A stretch of DNA of 64,000 bases from Veillonella rodentium (lineage in GTDB: Bacteria; Bacillota; Negativicutes; Veillonellales; Veillonellaceae). Every line of letters starts with the position of its first letter. Positions within the stretch are counted from its first letter, which is position 1. The stretch is from contig NZ_LT906470.1 in the NCBI RefSeq assembly GCF_900187285.1, positions 1,977,291-2,041,290 on the forward strand. The letters run 5' to 3'. Positions 43,635 through 52,306 of this stretch are shown one piece after another. The notes beneath the pieces are model-generated. The model was given only the letters and a program-made list of their open reading frames with translations, did no database searches and was not told where the DNA came from. Made by a program: the position numbers and the translations under genes.

Positions 43635-44789
43635 CTACGACGCCTGCTGCGCCTTCAGCTTTTCTAATTCTTTTGATTCCTTTCGCTTCGTCCAGAATAC
43701 ACGTATGCTTTCACCAAGCAGATCACGTACAGGTTTTGAAAGCATGAATCGCGTTCCATGCCACGCCAGAACACCTAACATAATGCGCCCTTTAATATGT
43801 ACGCTACCGGCACAGGTGAGGTTTACATAATCCAGCTCGATGTGTTCGGCCTGCTCGGGCCAAATGCTGTACAGCATGGATGCTATTATCCCCATTCGAT
43901 ACGGATTTCCCAGCCCGAAACGGCCCTCAACCTCTATATCTCGAGGTTTTGAATGATTATAACACCGCTTCGATACGAGAAACAGCTGACGCCATAATTC
44001 CGTATTAGTCACATGTTTCATGAACCAGAATGTAGGAATTTTTGATTTGAACGATGCCACAGGATCATCCGGATCAGGCTTTTTAAAACGCTCCTTCACC
44101 GTCGTTTTCAAAGCTTTCACCTTGGTGAATACCTTTTCCTTCACGGATCCGTCACTGTTGAAAGTAACGCGACTCACCACTTCATCATCGGCTTTTATAT
44201 GTAACGTCGTCGGATTCTGCTGAATCGTATCATATCGGTCGGCACGAGCCTGAGCACCAGACCCTTCAACGGATTTCCTGACAGGCTCCGCCCTCTCAAT
44301 ACGAGTCTGAACCGGTTCTTTTACATCGTCATCAGATTTAGTTTCTATATCGTCTGTATCATCAAATTCTTTTGATGGACCTTGACCGCTGTCTAAATCA
44401 TCAAAACTCGTTCCTGACGAGCTTGCTGATGGACCCTGCCCCTTTCCGCTCATAGCCTTCGCAAAGGCCTCTCCCGGGCTCATATCGACATCATCCATGA
44501 CTTTATGGTATTCCTCGTCCACACGATTTTCAAGCCATTCTTCGTAGTCTTTAACAGGCCCGATTTTCAATATGCCCAGGAAATACAGTTCCTTGAAAAA
44601 CGGTTTATCCTGCAGATACGCTAAATGCAAGGAAAATACGCGCCACAGCCATCTGATACGCAGTTCCCCGCGGTACGGTGTGCGGCCGTTGATATCGATG
44701 CTATATGTGATTGGTGTCAGTAGGATAATCAAGATAAGCGCTATAATGATAGCCACAATACTGAGGACTACAATAGCTACCGTACTCAA
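43635..44789 (-). CDS. DUF2953 membrane protein
   Basis: About 384 residues: one N-terminal transmembrane helix (STVAIVVLSIVAIIIALILIILLTPITYSI) followed by a DUF2953 part (YRGELRIRWLWRVFSLHLAYLQDKPFFKELYFLGILKIGP), a long polar linker (~residues 110-200) and the conserved C-terminal region (VEGRFGLGNPYRMGIIASMLYSIWPEQAEHIELDYVNL, CAGSVHIKGRIMLG). It is the usual partner of gerW/ytfJ. The start is uncertain: a TTG at 44789 has AGGAGG 8 bp upstream, while ATG 44795 and GTG 44798 crowd it. Confidence 0.82.
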   Translation of the reverse strand: MSTVAIVVLSIVAIIIALILIILLTPITYSIDINGRTPYRGELRIRWLWRVFSLHLAYLQDKPFFKELYFLGILKIGPVKDYEEWLENRVDEEYHKVMDDVDMSPGEAFAKAMSGKGQGPSASSSGTSFDDLDSGQGPSKEFDDTDDIETKSDDDVKEPVQTRIERAEPVRKSVEGSGAQARADRYDTIQQNPTTLHIKADDEVVSRVTFNSDGSVKEKVFTKVKALKTTVKERFKKPDPDDPVASFKSKIPTFWFMKHVTNTELWRQLFLVSKRCYNHSKPRDIEVEGRFGLGNPYRMGIIASMLYSIWPEQAEHIELDYVNLTCAGSVHIKGRIMLGVLAWHGTRFMLSKPVRDLLGESIRVFWTKRKESKELEKLKAQQAS

Positions 44790-44831
44790 CCACATCACCT
44801 CCTTAGGTGCTCATATGATGGTGAAAGTCTG

Positions 44832-45410
44832 CTAATTTTCAATCCCCTTTCGGGCCATCACACCTTGCAAGTAATAATGCTTAATTTCCTTCATTTCCGT
44901 AACAAGATCGGCCTCATCAATGAGTTCCTGAGGGGCCCCGCGACCGGTAAATACAAGTTCCGTTTCAGGATTACGGGCATCCAATAGAGCCTTCGTTTTT
45001 TCCCATGTAATAAGTTCGAAGAAGAGCGCCATATTATATTCGTCGAGGATGACCAGATCGTAATCACCGCCCGAAATGGCTTCCAATGCCCGCTCATACC
45101 CCGTTTCGATAAGCGCCACATAATCATTCGGCGGGTTGCCGGACTCAAAGACGACTACCTCATCGCCCCATTTGGCGAGTTCATCCTTGCCCTTCATGCC
45201 TTCCTTGATGATAAAGAACGGCTTGCCCACCGTCTCCAACGTCAGATTCTCCAAAGATGGCAATATATTATGTTCACTATATACTTTAGATTTCATAAAC
45301 TGTAAAAAGAGGACTTTCTTGCCGGCGCCGATGGCACGGATGGCCAAACCGATAGCTGCGGTCGTTTTACCCTTACCTTCACCGGTATAAACTTGTACAT
45401 AGGCCTTCAT
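44832..45410 (-). CDS. cobA: Cob(I)yrinic acid a,c-diamide adenosyltransferase (corrinoid adenosyltransferase)
   Basis: A 192-residue P-loop enzyme of the CobA/CobO/BtuR family: VYTGEGKGKTTAAIGLAIRAIGAGKKVLFLQFMKS (ATP site, residues 6-40) and GDYDLVILDEYNMALFFELI (Walker-B-like). It transfers the 5'-deoxyadenosyl group of ATP to cobalamin, making the cofactor for methylmalonyl-CoA mutase. ATG 45410 follows CGGAGGT. The DUF2953 gene begins 43 bp downstream, so both may share a transcript. Confidence 0.93.
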   Translation of the reverse strand: MKAYVQVYTGEGKGKTTAAIGLAIRAIGAGKKVLFLQFMKSKVYSEHNILPSLENLTLETVGKPFFIIKEGMKGKDELAKWGDEVVVFESGNPPNDYVALIETGYERALEAISGGDYDLVILDEYNMALFFELITWEKTKALLDARNPETELVFTGRGAPQELIDEADLVTEMKEIKHYYLQGVMARKGIEN

Positions 45411-45634
45411 AGATATACCTCCGTTCATTTACTCTTATTTTACAATATATATGTAGGTTAGTAAACCGGAATAGCCCCTGAAAAGCCTCAGAACTTCAGG
45501 GAGTAATTCATTTTAAGGCAGAGATTTATCCATGTATATAGTTATGTAGAGATACACAATATACAAAAGGAGCTGTACCATTATGGCACAGCTCCTTTCA
45601 GTACTTTACTTTTATTTAGTTATTAATCACGAAT

Positions 45635-46591
45635 TTAATTGCTGATAGGCAGGAATACCATCGGATCCACCGGTGCGCCGTTTAGGCGTACTTCATAATG
45701 GACGTGAGCCCCCGTACTTTTACCGGTGCTGCCCATCAACGCGATGGTCTGCCCCTGTTTTACAGTCATACCAGGGGTGACGAGCACAGCACTGTTATGT
45801 CCATAGCGGGTCACAAAGCCGTTGCCGTGATCGATTTCAACGAGGTTACCGTACCCGCCGCTCGTATAGCCCGCAATGGTAACAACACCACCTGCGGTAG
45901 CCACGATCTGACTGCCGTAGTCATCAGCGATGTCGATGCCTTCGTGGAATGCACCGATAGTGCCCGTCACAGGATCGACACGACTGCCGAATGGAGAGGT
46001 AATAACGCCCTTACTAGGCCAGATGCTCGGAGTTGTACTGTTAGCGGCACCGCCGGATCCGGCAGAGTAGTTGATTTGTTGCAGCGCCATCAAGTCCTGA
46101 GCGCCGCCGTCACGAAGAATATTGCGCATCGTATAGAAGCTGACCAACAGTTTCTGCGCTTCTTTATCCATTTTAGATAATTGAGCCGATAGTTGTGCCG
46201 CCGTTAACGTAGTCGGTTGCTCCGTATCAGCGGCTTCCGGTTTTGGGTCGCTGCCGTCCCCTCCCCCTTGTGCAGGAGTGCCCGATTCAGCGCCTTTCAG
46301 CATCTGCTTGTTCTCTTCACTGATTTGATTTAAGTTTTGAATCTTCTTATCCAAAACCTCTGTTTTCTGTTGTAATAGTTTTAGTTGTTCCGATTGCAAT
46401 TGAGTTTGTTGACGTAATTGCATCACCTCGGCCTGGCGCACGATGCCCCAGATACCGAGTGCTAATGCCAACAGAATAACTGCGGAGGTGATAACCGCCA
46501 CAAGTTTTGCCTGTTTTACAGTCAATGTCAATATGCAGTTTTCTCCATTTCTTTCAATTCTGTTCGAAATGAATACTGGTAATTTCAACAT
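45635..46591 (-). CDS. Membrane-anchored M23 (LytM-type) metallopeptidase
   Basis: A 318-residue protein with an N-terminal transmembrane helix (KLVAVITSAVILLALALGIWGIV), a coiled coil (VMQLRQQTQLQSEQLKLLQQKTEVLDKKIQNLNQISEENK), a Gly/Pro-rich linker and a C-terminal LytM domain with the zinc and catalytic motifs HEGIDIADDYGSQI and GAHVHYEVRLNG (HxxxD ... HxH). This is the EnvC/NlpD or Mpg-like family that cuts peptidoglycan peptides or activates amidases. ATG 46591 follows AAGGAA with a suitable spacer; the ATG 6 bp earlier abuts the site. It starts 9 bp after the DUF4446 stop. Confidence 0.9.
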   Translation of the reverse strand: MLKLPVFISNRIERNGENCILTLTVKQAKLVAVITSAVILLALALGIWGIVRQAEVMQLRQQTQLQSEQLKLLQQKTEVLDKKIQNLNQISEENKQMLKGAESGTPAQGGGDGSDPKPEAADTEQPTTLTAAQLSAQLSKMDKEAQKLLVSFYTMRNILRDGGAQDLMALQQINYSAGSGGAANSTTPSIWPSKGVITSPFGSRVDPVTGTIGAFHEGIDIADDYGSQIVATAGGVVTIAGYTSGGYGNLVEIDHGNGFVTRYGHNSAVLVTPGMTVKQGQTIALMGSTGKSTGAHVHYEVRLNGAPVDPMVFLPISN

Positions 46592-46600
46592 AAACATTCC

Positions 46601-47122
46601 TTATTTTGAAACGATGGCACTCGTTAACGCTTCCGCGTTCGTACGTTCACCCAACGCTTCGTTCAAACTTTCTAATTCCTCCTGTGAAAGATTGACGAGA
46701 CTTTTACCTTTCACAATCGGTTTACTAAAGATACGAGACTCGCTACGGCCGTAAATACTGGAAATACAGATGCCGTTATTATTGCCGTCAAGCAACGTAA
46801 GAGCAAAGGATAAATCATTGCCGATGTTTTCAAAGGCATTATATTTGATAAAGCCGATTTTCTGTATCGTATTGCTCTGAATATTGCGGATGTTTGCCTG
46901 CTCGCTGAGCATGGATTCAAGCCCCTTCGCGGCATCGCGAATTTCACTGACCTCAACGGATAATTTACGTTCCAAACTGGCACCGTTCTCGCCTTTCATA
47001 AAGAAATCGTATTTCTTTTTCAGGCTGTTCAAACGGATGTGCAAGGTCACACAATATGCAAGCAATGCTATCACGAGGATAATCATTACCGCGCCAATCC
47101 ACGGTTGAATCGATTCGAACAT
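46601..47122 (-). CDS. DUF4446 family protein
   Basis: A 173-residue protein with one N-terminal helix (IGAVMIILVIALLAYCVTLHIRLNSLKKKYDFFMKG), a short coiled coil and the DUF4446 core SNTIQKIGFIKYNAFENIGNDLSFALTLLDGNNNGICISSIYGRSESRIFSKPIVKGKS. The family is often found near parAB and replication-linked genes of Firmicutes; function unknown. The start has GGAAGGA. It forms an operon with the M23 peptidase. Confidence 0.85.
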   Translation of the reverse strand: MFESIQPWIGAVMIILVIALLAYCVTLHIRLNSLKKKYDFFMKGENGASLERKLSVEVSEIRDAAKGLESMLSEQANIRNIQSNTIQKIGFIKYNAFENIGNDLSFALTLLDGNNNGICISSIYGRSESRIFSKPIVKGKSLVNLSQEELESLNEALGERTNAEALTSAIVSK

Positions 47123-47215
47123 GTATATTCCTTCCTATCCAGTCATCAAACCATCAACAGTTTATTATATCATTTCATTTGTGAAAGTAAAATGACTGTA
47201 CACAATGTAATAGTT

Positions 47216-48436
47216 TCACATCTTAATTTCATTTATAAACGGGCTTATAGCCCGTTCCAGTATACCATGCAACGATGCGATGAGTACACCGTAATTTACG
47301 ATGGATGTGCCCTGTACGACGGCGCAGTCAATACGACGCAACACTTCACGACGGGTCAACATACAGGCACCGCAGTGAATGATAAGATCATACCGCGATA
47401 CATCCTTCGGAAAGGCTCCGCCACTGGTAAATTCCAGATCTAACCCTTTATAGCCCTTCTTTTCCAGCCACATAGGAATTTTAACAGTTCCTATATCATC
47501 ACACTGACGTCGATGCGTGCAACCTTCACTGATAAGCACCTTGGAACCTGTTTTTAAATTATGTATAGCCTCTACACCGGCCACCAAATCCTGTAATTTA
47601 CCCTTAAATCGTGCCATCAAGATAGAAAAAGAAGTCAACGGAATAGTTTGTGGCGTTAACTCATCCACCCGCTCAAAGGCCTGGGAGTCACAAATCACAA
47701 GCTTTGGCGGCTTCTTCAGAGAACTGAGCATAGCCGGTAATTCTTCCGTCTGACATACCAAGGCAAGACCTTGCCGGTCCAAAATTTCTCGTATAACCTG
47801 CACTTGCGGTAAAATGAGACGCCCCTTAGGCGCCGCACTATCGATAGGACACACGAGAACAATCATATCTCCGACCTCCACAAGGCCCTCTAATAAGGTT
47901 TGCTCCCCTTCTACATCAAGAGGTGTAAGACCGCCCAATAAATCGAGCAGCTCCAGACGGCACGTATTCTCCGTAAAGTCAGCCGAGGCGATTACGGTCG
48001 CCCATTCCTCCAAAGAAGCATGCTTTTTAGCATAACTTTCACCGGAAGCGCCACCGATTTCATTGATAAAAATCGCTACCGGTACATGTTGCTGTTTTAA
48101 CAGACCCAGCCAGTGCATATCATCGGACGTCGGACATTCATCGGTACGCAGTACATAAACGGCAAGATTAATTTTCTTAACAAGCTCTTCCGTTTTTTCG
48201 ATACGTAAAGCCCCCAGCTGAGATGTATCATCTACCCCGGCCGTATCGGTGATTACTACGGGGCCTAACGGCAAAATTTCCATGGCCTTACTCACCGGAT
48301 CCGTCGTCGTTCCCGCCACATCGGATACGAGAGATACCGGCTGGTCGGTCAACATATTAATCAGTGTAGACTTACCCGCATTACAACGGCCGAAGAAGCC
48401 TATATGTATACGGTTTGCCTTAGGTGTTTGTTCCAT
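47216..48436 (-). CDS. hydF: [FeFe]-hydrogenase H-cluster maturation GTPase HydF
   Basis: A 406-residue protein: an N-terminal GTPase with GRCNAGKSTLINML (G1), SLVSDVAGTTTDP (G2/switch) and DTAGVDD (G3), a dimerisation domain, and a C-terminal 4Fe-4S site with CTHRRQCDD and HCGACMLTRREV (Cys ... His-Cys-x-x-Cys). HydF is the scaffold on which HydE and HydG build the 2Fe part of the H-cluster, so an [FeFe] hydrogenase should be encoded elsewhere. The start has AAGGATGG. No hyd genes are adjacent. Confidence 0.95.
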   Translation of the reverse strand: MEQTPKANRIHIGFFGRCNAGKSTLINMLTDQPVSLVSDVAGTTTDPVSKAMEILPLGPVVITDTAGVDDTSQLGALRIEKTEELVKKINLAVYVLRTDECPTSDDMHWLGLLKQQHVPVAIFINEIGGASGESYAKKHASLEEWATVIASADFTENTCRLELLDLLGGLTPLDVEGEQTLLEGLVEVGDMIVLVCPIDSAAPKGRLILPQVQVIREILDRQGLALVCQTEELPAMLSSLKKPPKLVICDSQAFERVDELTPQTIPLTSFSILMARFKGKLQDLVAGVEAIHNLKTGSKVLISEGCTHRRQCDDIGTVKIPMWLEKKGYKGLDLEFTSGGAFPKDVSRYDLIIHCGACMLTRREVLRRIDCAVVQGTSIVNYGVLIASLHGILERAISPFINEIKM

Positions 48437-48849
48437 AATCCATCCTTAACTATCAATTACGATTATATGTACCTCCCTCCCCCATCAGAGGAGAGAAAAC
48501 TATAACATAAAATATTTAATCCACCATCTAATAAATATTCATTCTAATGATTCATAAATATTCAATCTATCCGTTCAATTCATACAGTTCAATGCATATC
48601 CCCTCGGTCTTCCCTACCCCAAGCTGAAAAACAAACGGGGTATTCACCATACAAGCACAATGAAAGCGCAGCCCGCAGACTACGCTTTCATTGCGATTAA
48701 AGAGAATGTTTATAGTAAACTGCAACTCTACGCTATAGCGATTAATTACATCATATACCATGGATTTAAAGATGTTAGCACGCTACACCATGAATCGCAA
48801 TTATACCCAATTATATATAATTATCGCTTTATCGCTCTACGCTTTATAA
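48437..48849. other. Intergenic region between hydF and parB
   Basis: About 410 bp with one clear hairpin at 48658-48692 (AATGAAAGCG and AG pair with CT and CGCTTTCATT), probably the terminator of parB or an inverted pair of near-copies of the GTGAAAGC octamer. The rest is AT-rich with no supported gene. Confidence 0.5.
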
Positions 48850-49782
48850 CTATACTCTAAACTCCATCGAAACCGAATCATTATCATCTTGTTCATGACC
48901 ATCCATATAGGCGATGAGTCGTTCCAATTCGGCTTCCGATGTGAAAGCGATCTCAATCTTGCCCTGCACCTTTTTACCGGCTCTGAATTTAATATTTACA
49001 GGAGAACCGAGGCTGAGTTTCAAGCGTTCTACCAACGCACGCACTTCAGCCGTATCTTGCGGTTTACCGACTTTTTTGCGAACGGTCTTATTCTGCATCG
49101 CTTTTACTAATTGCTCCGCTTCACGAGCACTGAGATCTTCTTCTTTAATACGCTCAGCCGCTTCCATCTGTTGCGCCGCACTACGAAGCGCCAACAACGG
49201 ACGAGCCTGACCGACAGTCAAGTCCCCTTCTATTAAGTCTTTTTGTACGGAATCGCAGAGTTTTAATAGACGAACCATATTCGCAATGTAAGAACGGCTA
49301 CGGCCTAAGCGTGCAGAAATCATCTCCTGCGTCTGCTTATATACATCCATTAAGCCTTGGTATGCCAATGCTTCCTCAATAGGATCCAAACCTTCACGCT
49401 GTAAATTTTCAACAAGCGCAACCTCTGTCATTTCCTCGGTATTATATTTCTTTACCACCACAGGAACTGTTTTTAGCCCAGCCATGATAGCAGCCCGATA
49501 ACGGCGTTCACCGGCGACAATTTGATATTTATTCTTTTGTTTACGAACCACAATCGGTTGAAAAATGCCAAGATTCTTAATAGACTCCGCCAAAGTAGCT
49601 AAACTATCTTCATCAAAATTTTTACGAGGCTGATCCACATTAGGGACTACTTCGGAAATCGGTAACTCATGAATCTCCTTCTCCCCTAGCGCAGCCTCTA
49701 CGGATTCCATGCCTATTAAGCTGTCTATCCCCTTACCAAGGCCTAACCCTTTACCCTTTTTACTCTTAGTCTCTCTTGGCAT
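48850..49782 (-). CDS. parB: Chromosome-partitioning protein ParB (Spo0J-type)
   Basis: A 310-residue protein with the ParB order of domains: basic N-terminus ([17 protein letters not shown], which contacts ParA), the CTPase/ParB box [32 protein letters not shown] and [20 protein letters not shown], the helix-turn-helix [20 protein letters not shown], and a C-terminal dimer domain. It loads at parS, three perfect copies of which lie within 4 kb. The ATG overlaps the end of parA by 17 bp, with GAGG 9 bp upstream. Confidence 0.96.
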   Translation of the reverse strand: MPRETKSKKGKGLGLGKGIDSLIGMESVEAALGEKEIHELPISEVVPNVDQPRKNFDEDSLATLAESIKNLGIFQPIVVRKQKNKYQIVAGERRYRAAIMAGLKTVPVVVKKYNTEEMTEVALVENLQREGLDPIEEALAYQGLMDVYKQTQEMISARLGRSRSYIANMVRLLKLCDSVQKDLIEGDLTVGQARPLLALRSAAQQMEAAERIKEEDLSAREAEQLVKAMQNKTVRKKVGKPQDTAEVRALVERLKLSLGSPVNIKFRAGKKVQGKIEIAFTSEAELERLIAYMDGHEQDDNDSVSMEFRV

Positions 49783-50536
49783 CTTTAATAACCTCTTTCG
49801 CCAACTTACTATACACTACTGCCCCTTTTGACTTCGGATCATAAATAATAATCGGTTCCCCATAACTAGGCGCTTCGCTTAAACGTACATTACGCGGAAT
49901 AATCGTCTTATATACCTTAGACCCGAAGAACTTTTTCACTTCGTCCGCCACTTGAATGGATAGATTAGTACGACCATCAAACATTGTCAACAATACGCCT
50001 TCGATAACTAAATCCTTATTAGAGGTCTGTTGTACAATGGTAATGGTTTTTACCAGCTGACTGACTCCTTCCAGTGCATAGAATTCGCTTTGGATTGGAA
50101 TCAATACACTATCTGCCGCTGTAAATGCATTTAGCGTTAATAACCCCAATGATGGCGGACAATCAATAATAATAAAATCATATTCATCACGAACAGGTGC
50201 CAAAGCCTTTTTTAACATTGTTTCACGTGAAACAACGGAAACAAGTTCCACTTCCGCTCCGGCTAATTGAATCGTAGCAGGCGCAATATAAAGCTGTTCA
50301 ATCATAGTCGGCTGAATAATTGACGTAATGCTTTCGCCATCAATCAATACATCGTGAACACATAGCTCCAAATCGTTCTTTTCTATACCTAAACCGGAAC
50401 TCGCATTTCCCTGCGGATCCAAGTCCACAAGCAGTACTTTTTTACCTTCATCAGCTAAACAAGCACTCAAATTTACCGATGTCGTGGTCTTTCCGACCCC
50501 ACCTTTTTGATTAGTAATAGCTATAACCTTACCCAC
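49766..50536 (-). CDS. parA: Chromosome-partitioning ATPase ParA (Soj-type)
   Basis: A 256-residue ATPase with the deviant Walker A KGGVGKTT at residues ~9-16, [14 protein letters not shown], and [18 protein letters not shown]. It forms the DNA-bound gradient that moves ParB-parS complexes apart. GTG 50536 is chosen as start: GAGG lies 8 bp upstream, while an in-frame GTG at 50545 overlaps that site. A perfect parS lies inside the coding sequence at 50219-50234. Confidence 0.96.
   Translation of the reverse strand: MGKVIAITNQKGGVGKTTTSVNLSACLADEGKKVLLVDLDPQGNASSGLGIEKNDLELCVHDVLIDGESITSIIQPTMIEQLYIAPATIQLAGAEVELVSVVSRETMLKKALAPVRDEYDFIIIDCPPSLGLLTLNAFTAADSVLIPIQSEFYALEGVSQLVKTITIVQQTSNKDLVIEGVLLTMFDGRTNLSIQVADEVKKFFGSKVYKTIIPRNVRLSEAPSYGEPIIIYDPKSKGAVVYSKLAKEVIKDAKRD
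50219..50234. promoter_or_regulatory. parS site inside parA
   Basis: Perfect 16-bp palindrome TGTTTCACGTGAAACA, the ParB (Spo0J) binding consensus. Confidence 0.95.
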
Positions 50537-50545
50537 CTGATTCAC

Positions 50546-51214
50546 CTCGCATTATTGTTTAATATATTTCTTTTTCATTATAACATATATTTACGAAAAT
50601 AATGATAATATCCTTATAATTAATTTTATATTCAATATTTAACCCGAGATTTATATCTATATTACAAACACAATTTATACTTATATTACGAACACAATTT
50701 GTATCTATATCACTGACACCGTTTATCCCCCTATTACATCCATAATTCATATCATTAGAATTATGGATGCGCCCCATAATAAAACGATTCCAAGATATAT
50801 ATTATGAATATATTAATCTTCTAACTCAAATATACAGCAAAATTTATTTATTTTATTTATAAATGATGAATCTACGCCTAACATCTTTAATCTAAAAGAG
50901 TAATATCTGCAATCCATATACTCATATACTAAAACAACATCTATAATCTATATACTAAAATAACATATAAATACATCTATACTCTATATAATAAAGTTAA
51001 AAATTTATAAGCTATATAAGAACCTATATAAAACTCCGCCTGTAATCTTCACGACAACGTATTTTGAATAAAATATAAACCATAATTCACCACAGACATA
51101 AATATTAGGCATAAATGTTTCACGTGAAACATTTACATCAACATCTTAACCGCTATAGTTTCAGGTTATATCAACAAAGCAATAAATTATATAAGAATAT
51201 AGATGCTATATGCT
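50546..51214. other. AT-rich intergenic region between parA and the metH group, with 24-bp repeats
   Basis: About 670 bp. At 50648-50743 about four degenerate 24-bp units of the type ATTTATAYYTATATTACRAACACA occur; at 50920-51010 there are shorter AT-rich repeats (CTATATACTAAAATAACAT). A TATAAT hexamer at 50572-50577 (minus strand) could be the -10 of parAB, but its -35 is poor. No credible gene is seen; a repeat-derived 72-codon frame is rejected. Confidence 0.6.
51116..51131. promoter_or_regulatory. parS site upstream of the MetH reactivation gene
   Basis: Perfect TGTTTCACGTGAAACA palindrome in intergenic DNA. Confidence 0.95.
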
Positions 51215-51244
51215 TTGACAGGCATTTGCTTTTCTTTATATACT
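51215..51244 (+). promoter_or_regulatory. Promoter of the methionine-synthase group
   Basis: TTGACA (51215-51220), 18-bp spacer, TATACT (51239-51244), 77 bp before the start of the next gene. Confidence 0.75.
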
Positions 51245-51321
51245 AATTAATAGATTACAGATACTTAAATCTACATCAATTTATTTATAGGTTTAGATTT
51301 AATAAAAAAGGAGGCGTTTCT

Positions 51322-52122
51322 ATGCCCATATATAATGGAATGCTTCCTGCTATTGATAAAGCAGAAGTAAAACGATACGCAGGATTACGTCATGCGGAAG
51401 ACTTTCCGGAAAATTATGTAAACGAAGCATGTAAAGAGATCCAATTACTTGCGACACCTAAAGGTGTATATCAGGAATACGATTATGATGCAGAAACGTG
51501 CACAATTTTAAGTAATCCACCATTAAAAATCGTCGGTTCCGTCATCGAAAAGCATCTGGAAAAGTCTACAAAAGTCTATGTATTAGGCGTTACCGTAGGG
51601 GAAGATGTGGAAATTCGCAGCGAACAACTCTTTAAACAAGGTAAATACACGATAGGACTGTTACTTGATGCAGCTGCAACAACGGCAGTTGAACAGGTAG
51701 CCGATCAGGTCAATGAAGTAATCAATACAATTGCAAAAAAACAAGGCTATAAGCCTACATGGCGTTTCAGCCCTGGTTATGGTAACTGGCCCTTAGAGAT
51801 ACAAACAGAACTGGCAAATATAATCAAAACAGAGCAAATAGGATTACAAGTAACAGAAAACTTTCTGTTATTTCCAAGAAAATCTGTAACAGCTATCATA
51901 GGACTTATGCCGGCTAATGAAGATATTAACACAAAGCGCGGTTGTACCTCATGTTCACAAAAAGACTGTGCATCCCGCAAGCTACCGGAAAAAGTAACTG
52001 CAACGACTAAAGAAAATGAAGTTAATACGGTAAATACCACTAATAAAACACCTTGTGAAAAGAGTATAAATACGGCTGATGAATCAGGTATTACCATGAA
52101 AGGACAGCCGGAAATCAAATAA
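51322..52122 (+). CDS. Methionine synthase reactivation-domain protein (stand-alone)
   Basis: A 266-residue protein resembling the C-terminal AdoMet-binding activation domain of MetH: VIEKHLEKSTKVYVLGVTVGEDVEIRSEQLF and the conserved RFSPGYGNWPLEIQTELA (AdoMet site), then RKSVTAIIGLMP and a cysteine motif CTSCSQKDCASRKLPEK. In E. coli this domain is fused to MetH; here it is separate and encoded just upstream of a MetH that lacks it. It should return oxidised cob(II)alamin to methylcobalamin using AdoMet and a reductant. The last ~40 residues are low-complexity Asn/Thr-rich. The ATG follows AAGGAGG. Confidence 0.9.
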   Translation: MPIYNGMLPAIDKAEVKRYAGLRHAEDFPENYVNEACKEIQLLATPKGVYQEYDYDAETCTILSNPPLKIVGSVIEKHLEKSTKVYVLGVTVGEDVEIRSEQLFKQGKYTIGLLLDAAATTAVEQVADQVNEVINTIAKKQGYKPTWRFSPGYGNWPLEIQTELANIIKTEQIGLQVTENFLLFPRKSVTAIIGLMPANEDINTKRGCTSCSQKDCASRKLPEKVTATTKENEVNTVNTTNKTPCEKSINTADESGITMKGQPEIK

Positions 52123-52133
52123 ATTATCATAGA

Positions 52134-52149
52134 TGTTTCACGTGAAACA
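52134..52149. promoter_or_regulatory. parS site between the reactivation gene and metH
   Basis: Perfect TGTTTCACGTGAAACA palindrome, the third within 2 kb. Confidence 0.95.
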
Positions 52150-52306
52150 TTTACTTTATAATTTATATAAAGATACTTAACTATTAAACATACTTTATAT
52201 GAATCACTATAAAAACGTTAATAGAACGCTTATCAATATAGATAGAATGCTTATCAATATAGGATGATATAAATATTAATTTAAGATAATACAAAGGAAG
52301 TAACAT

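Noticed and set aside
48567..48761. 64-codon minus-strand frame between hydF and parB
   Set aside because: Contains the 48658-48692 hairpin and has no ribosome site or recognised pattern; could be a remnant but cannot be supported.
50559..50777. 72-codon minus-strand frame between parA and the metH group
   Set aside because: Its Asn/Ile/Cys-rich repeats come directly from the 24-bp DNA repeats; no ribosome site or protein-like pattern.
50219..52149. Octamer copies as degenerate parS half-sites
   Set aside because: parS has GTGAAACA; the octamer requires GTGAAAGC and is not palindromic, so the two motifs are separate.
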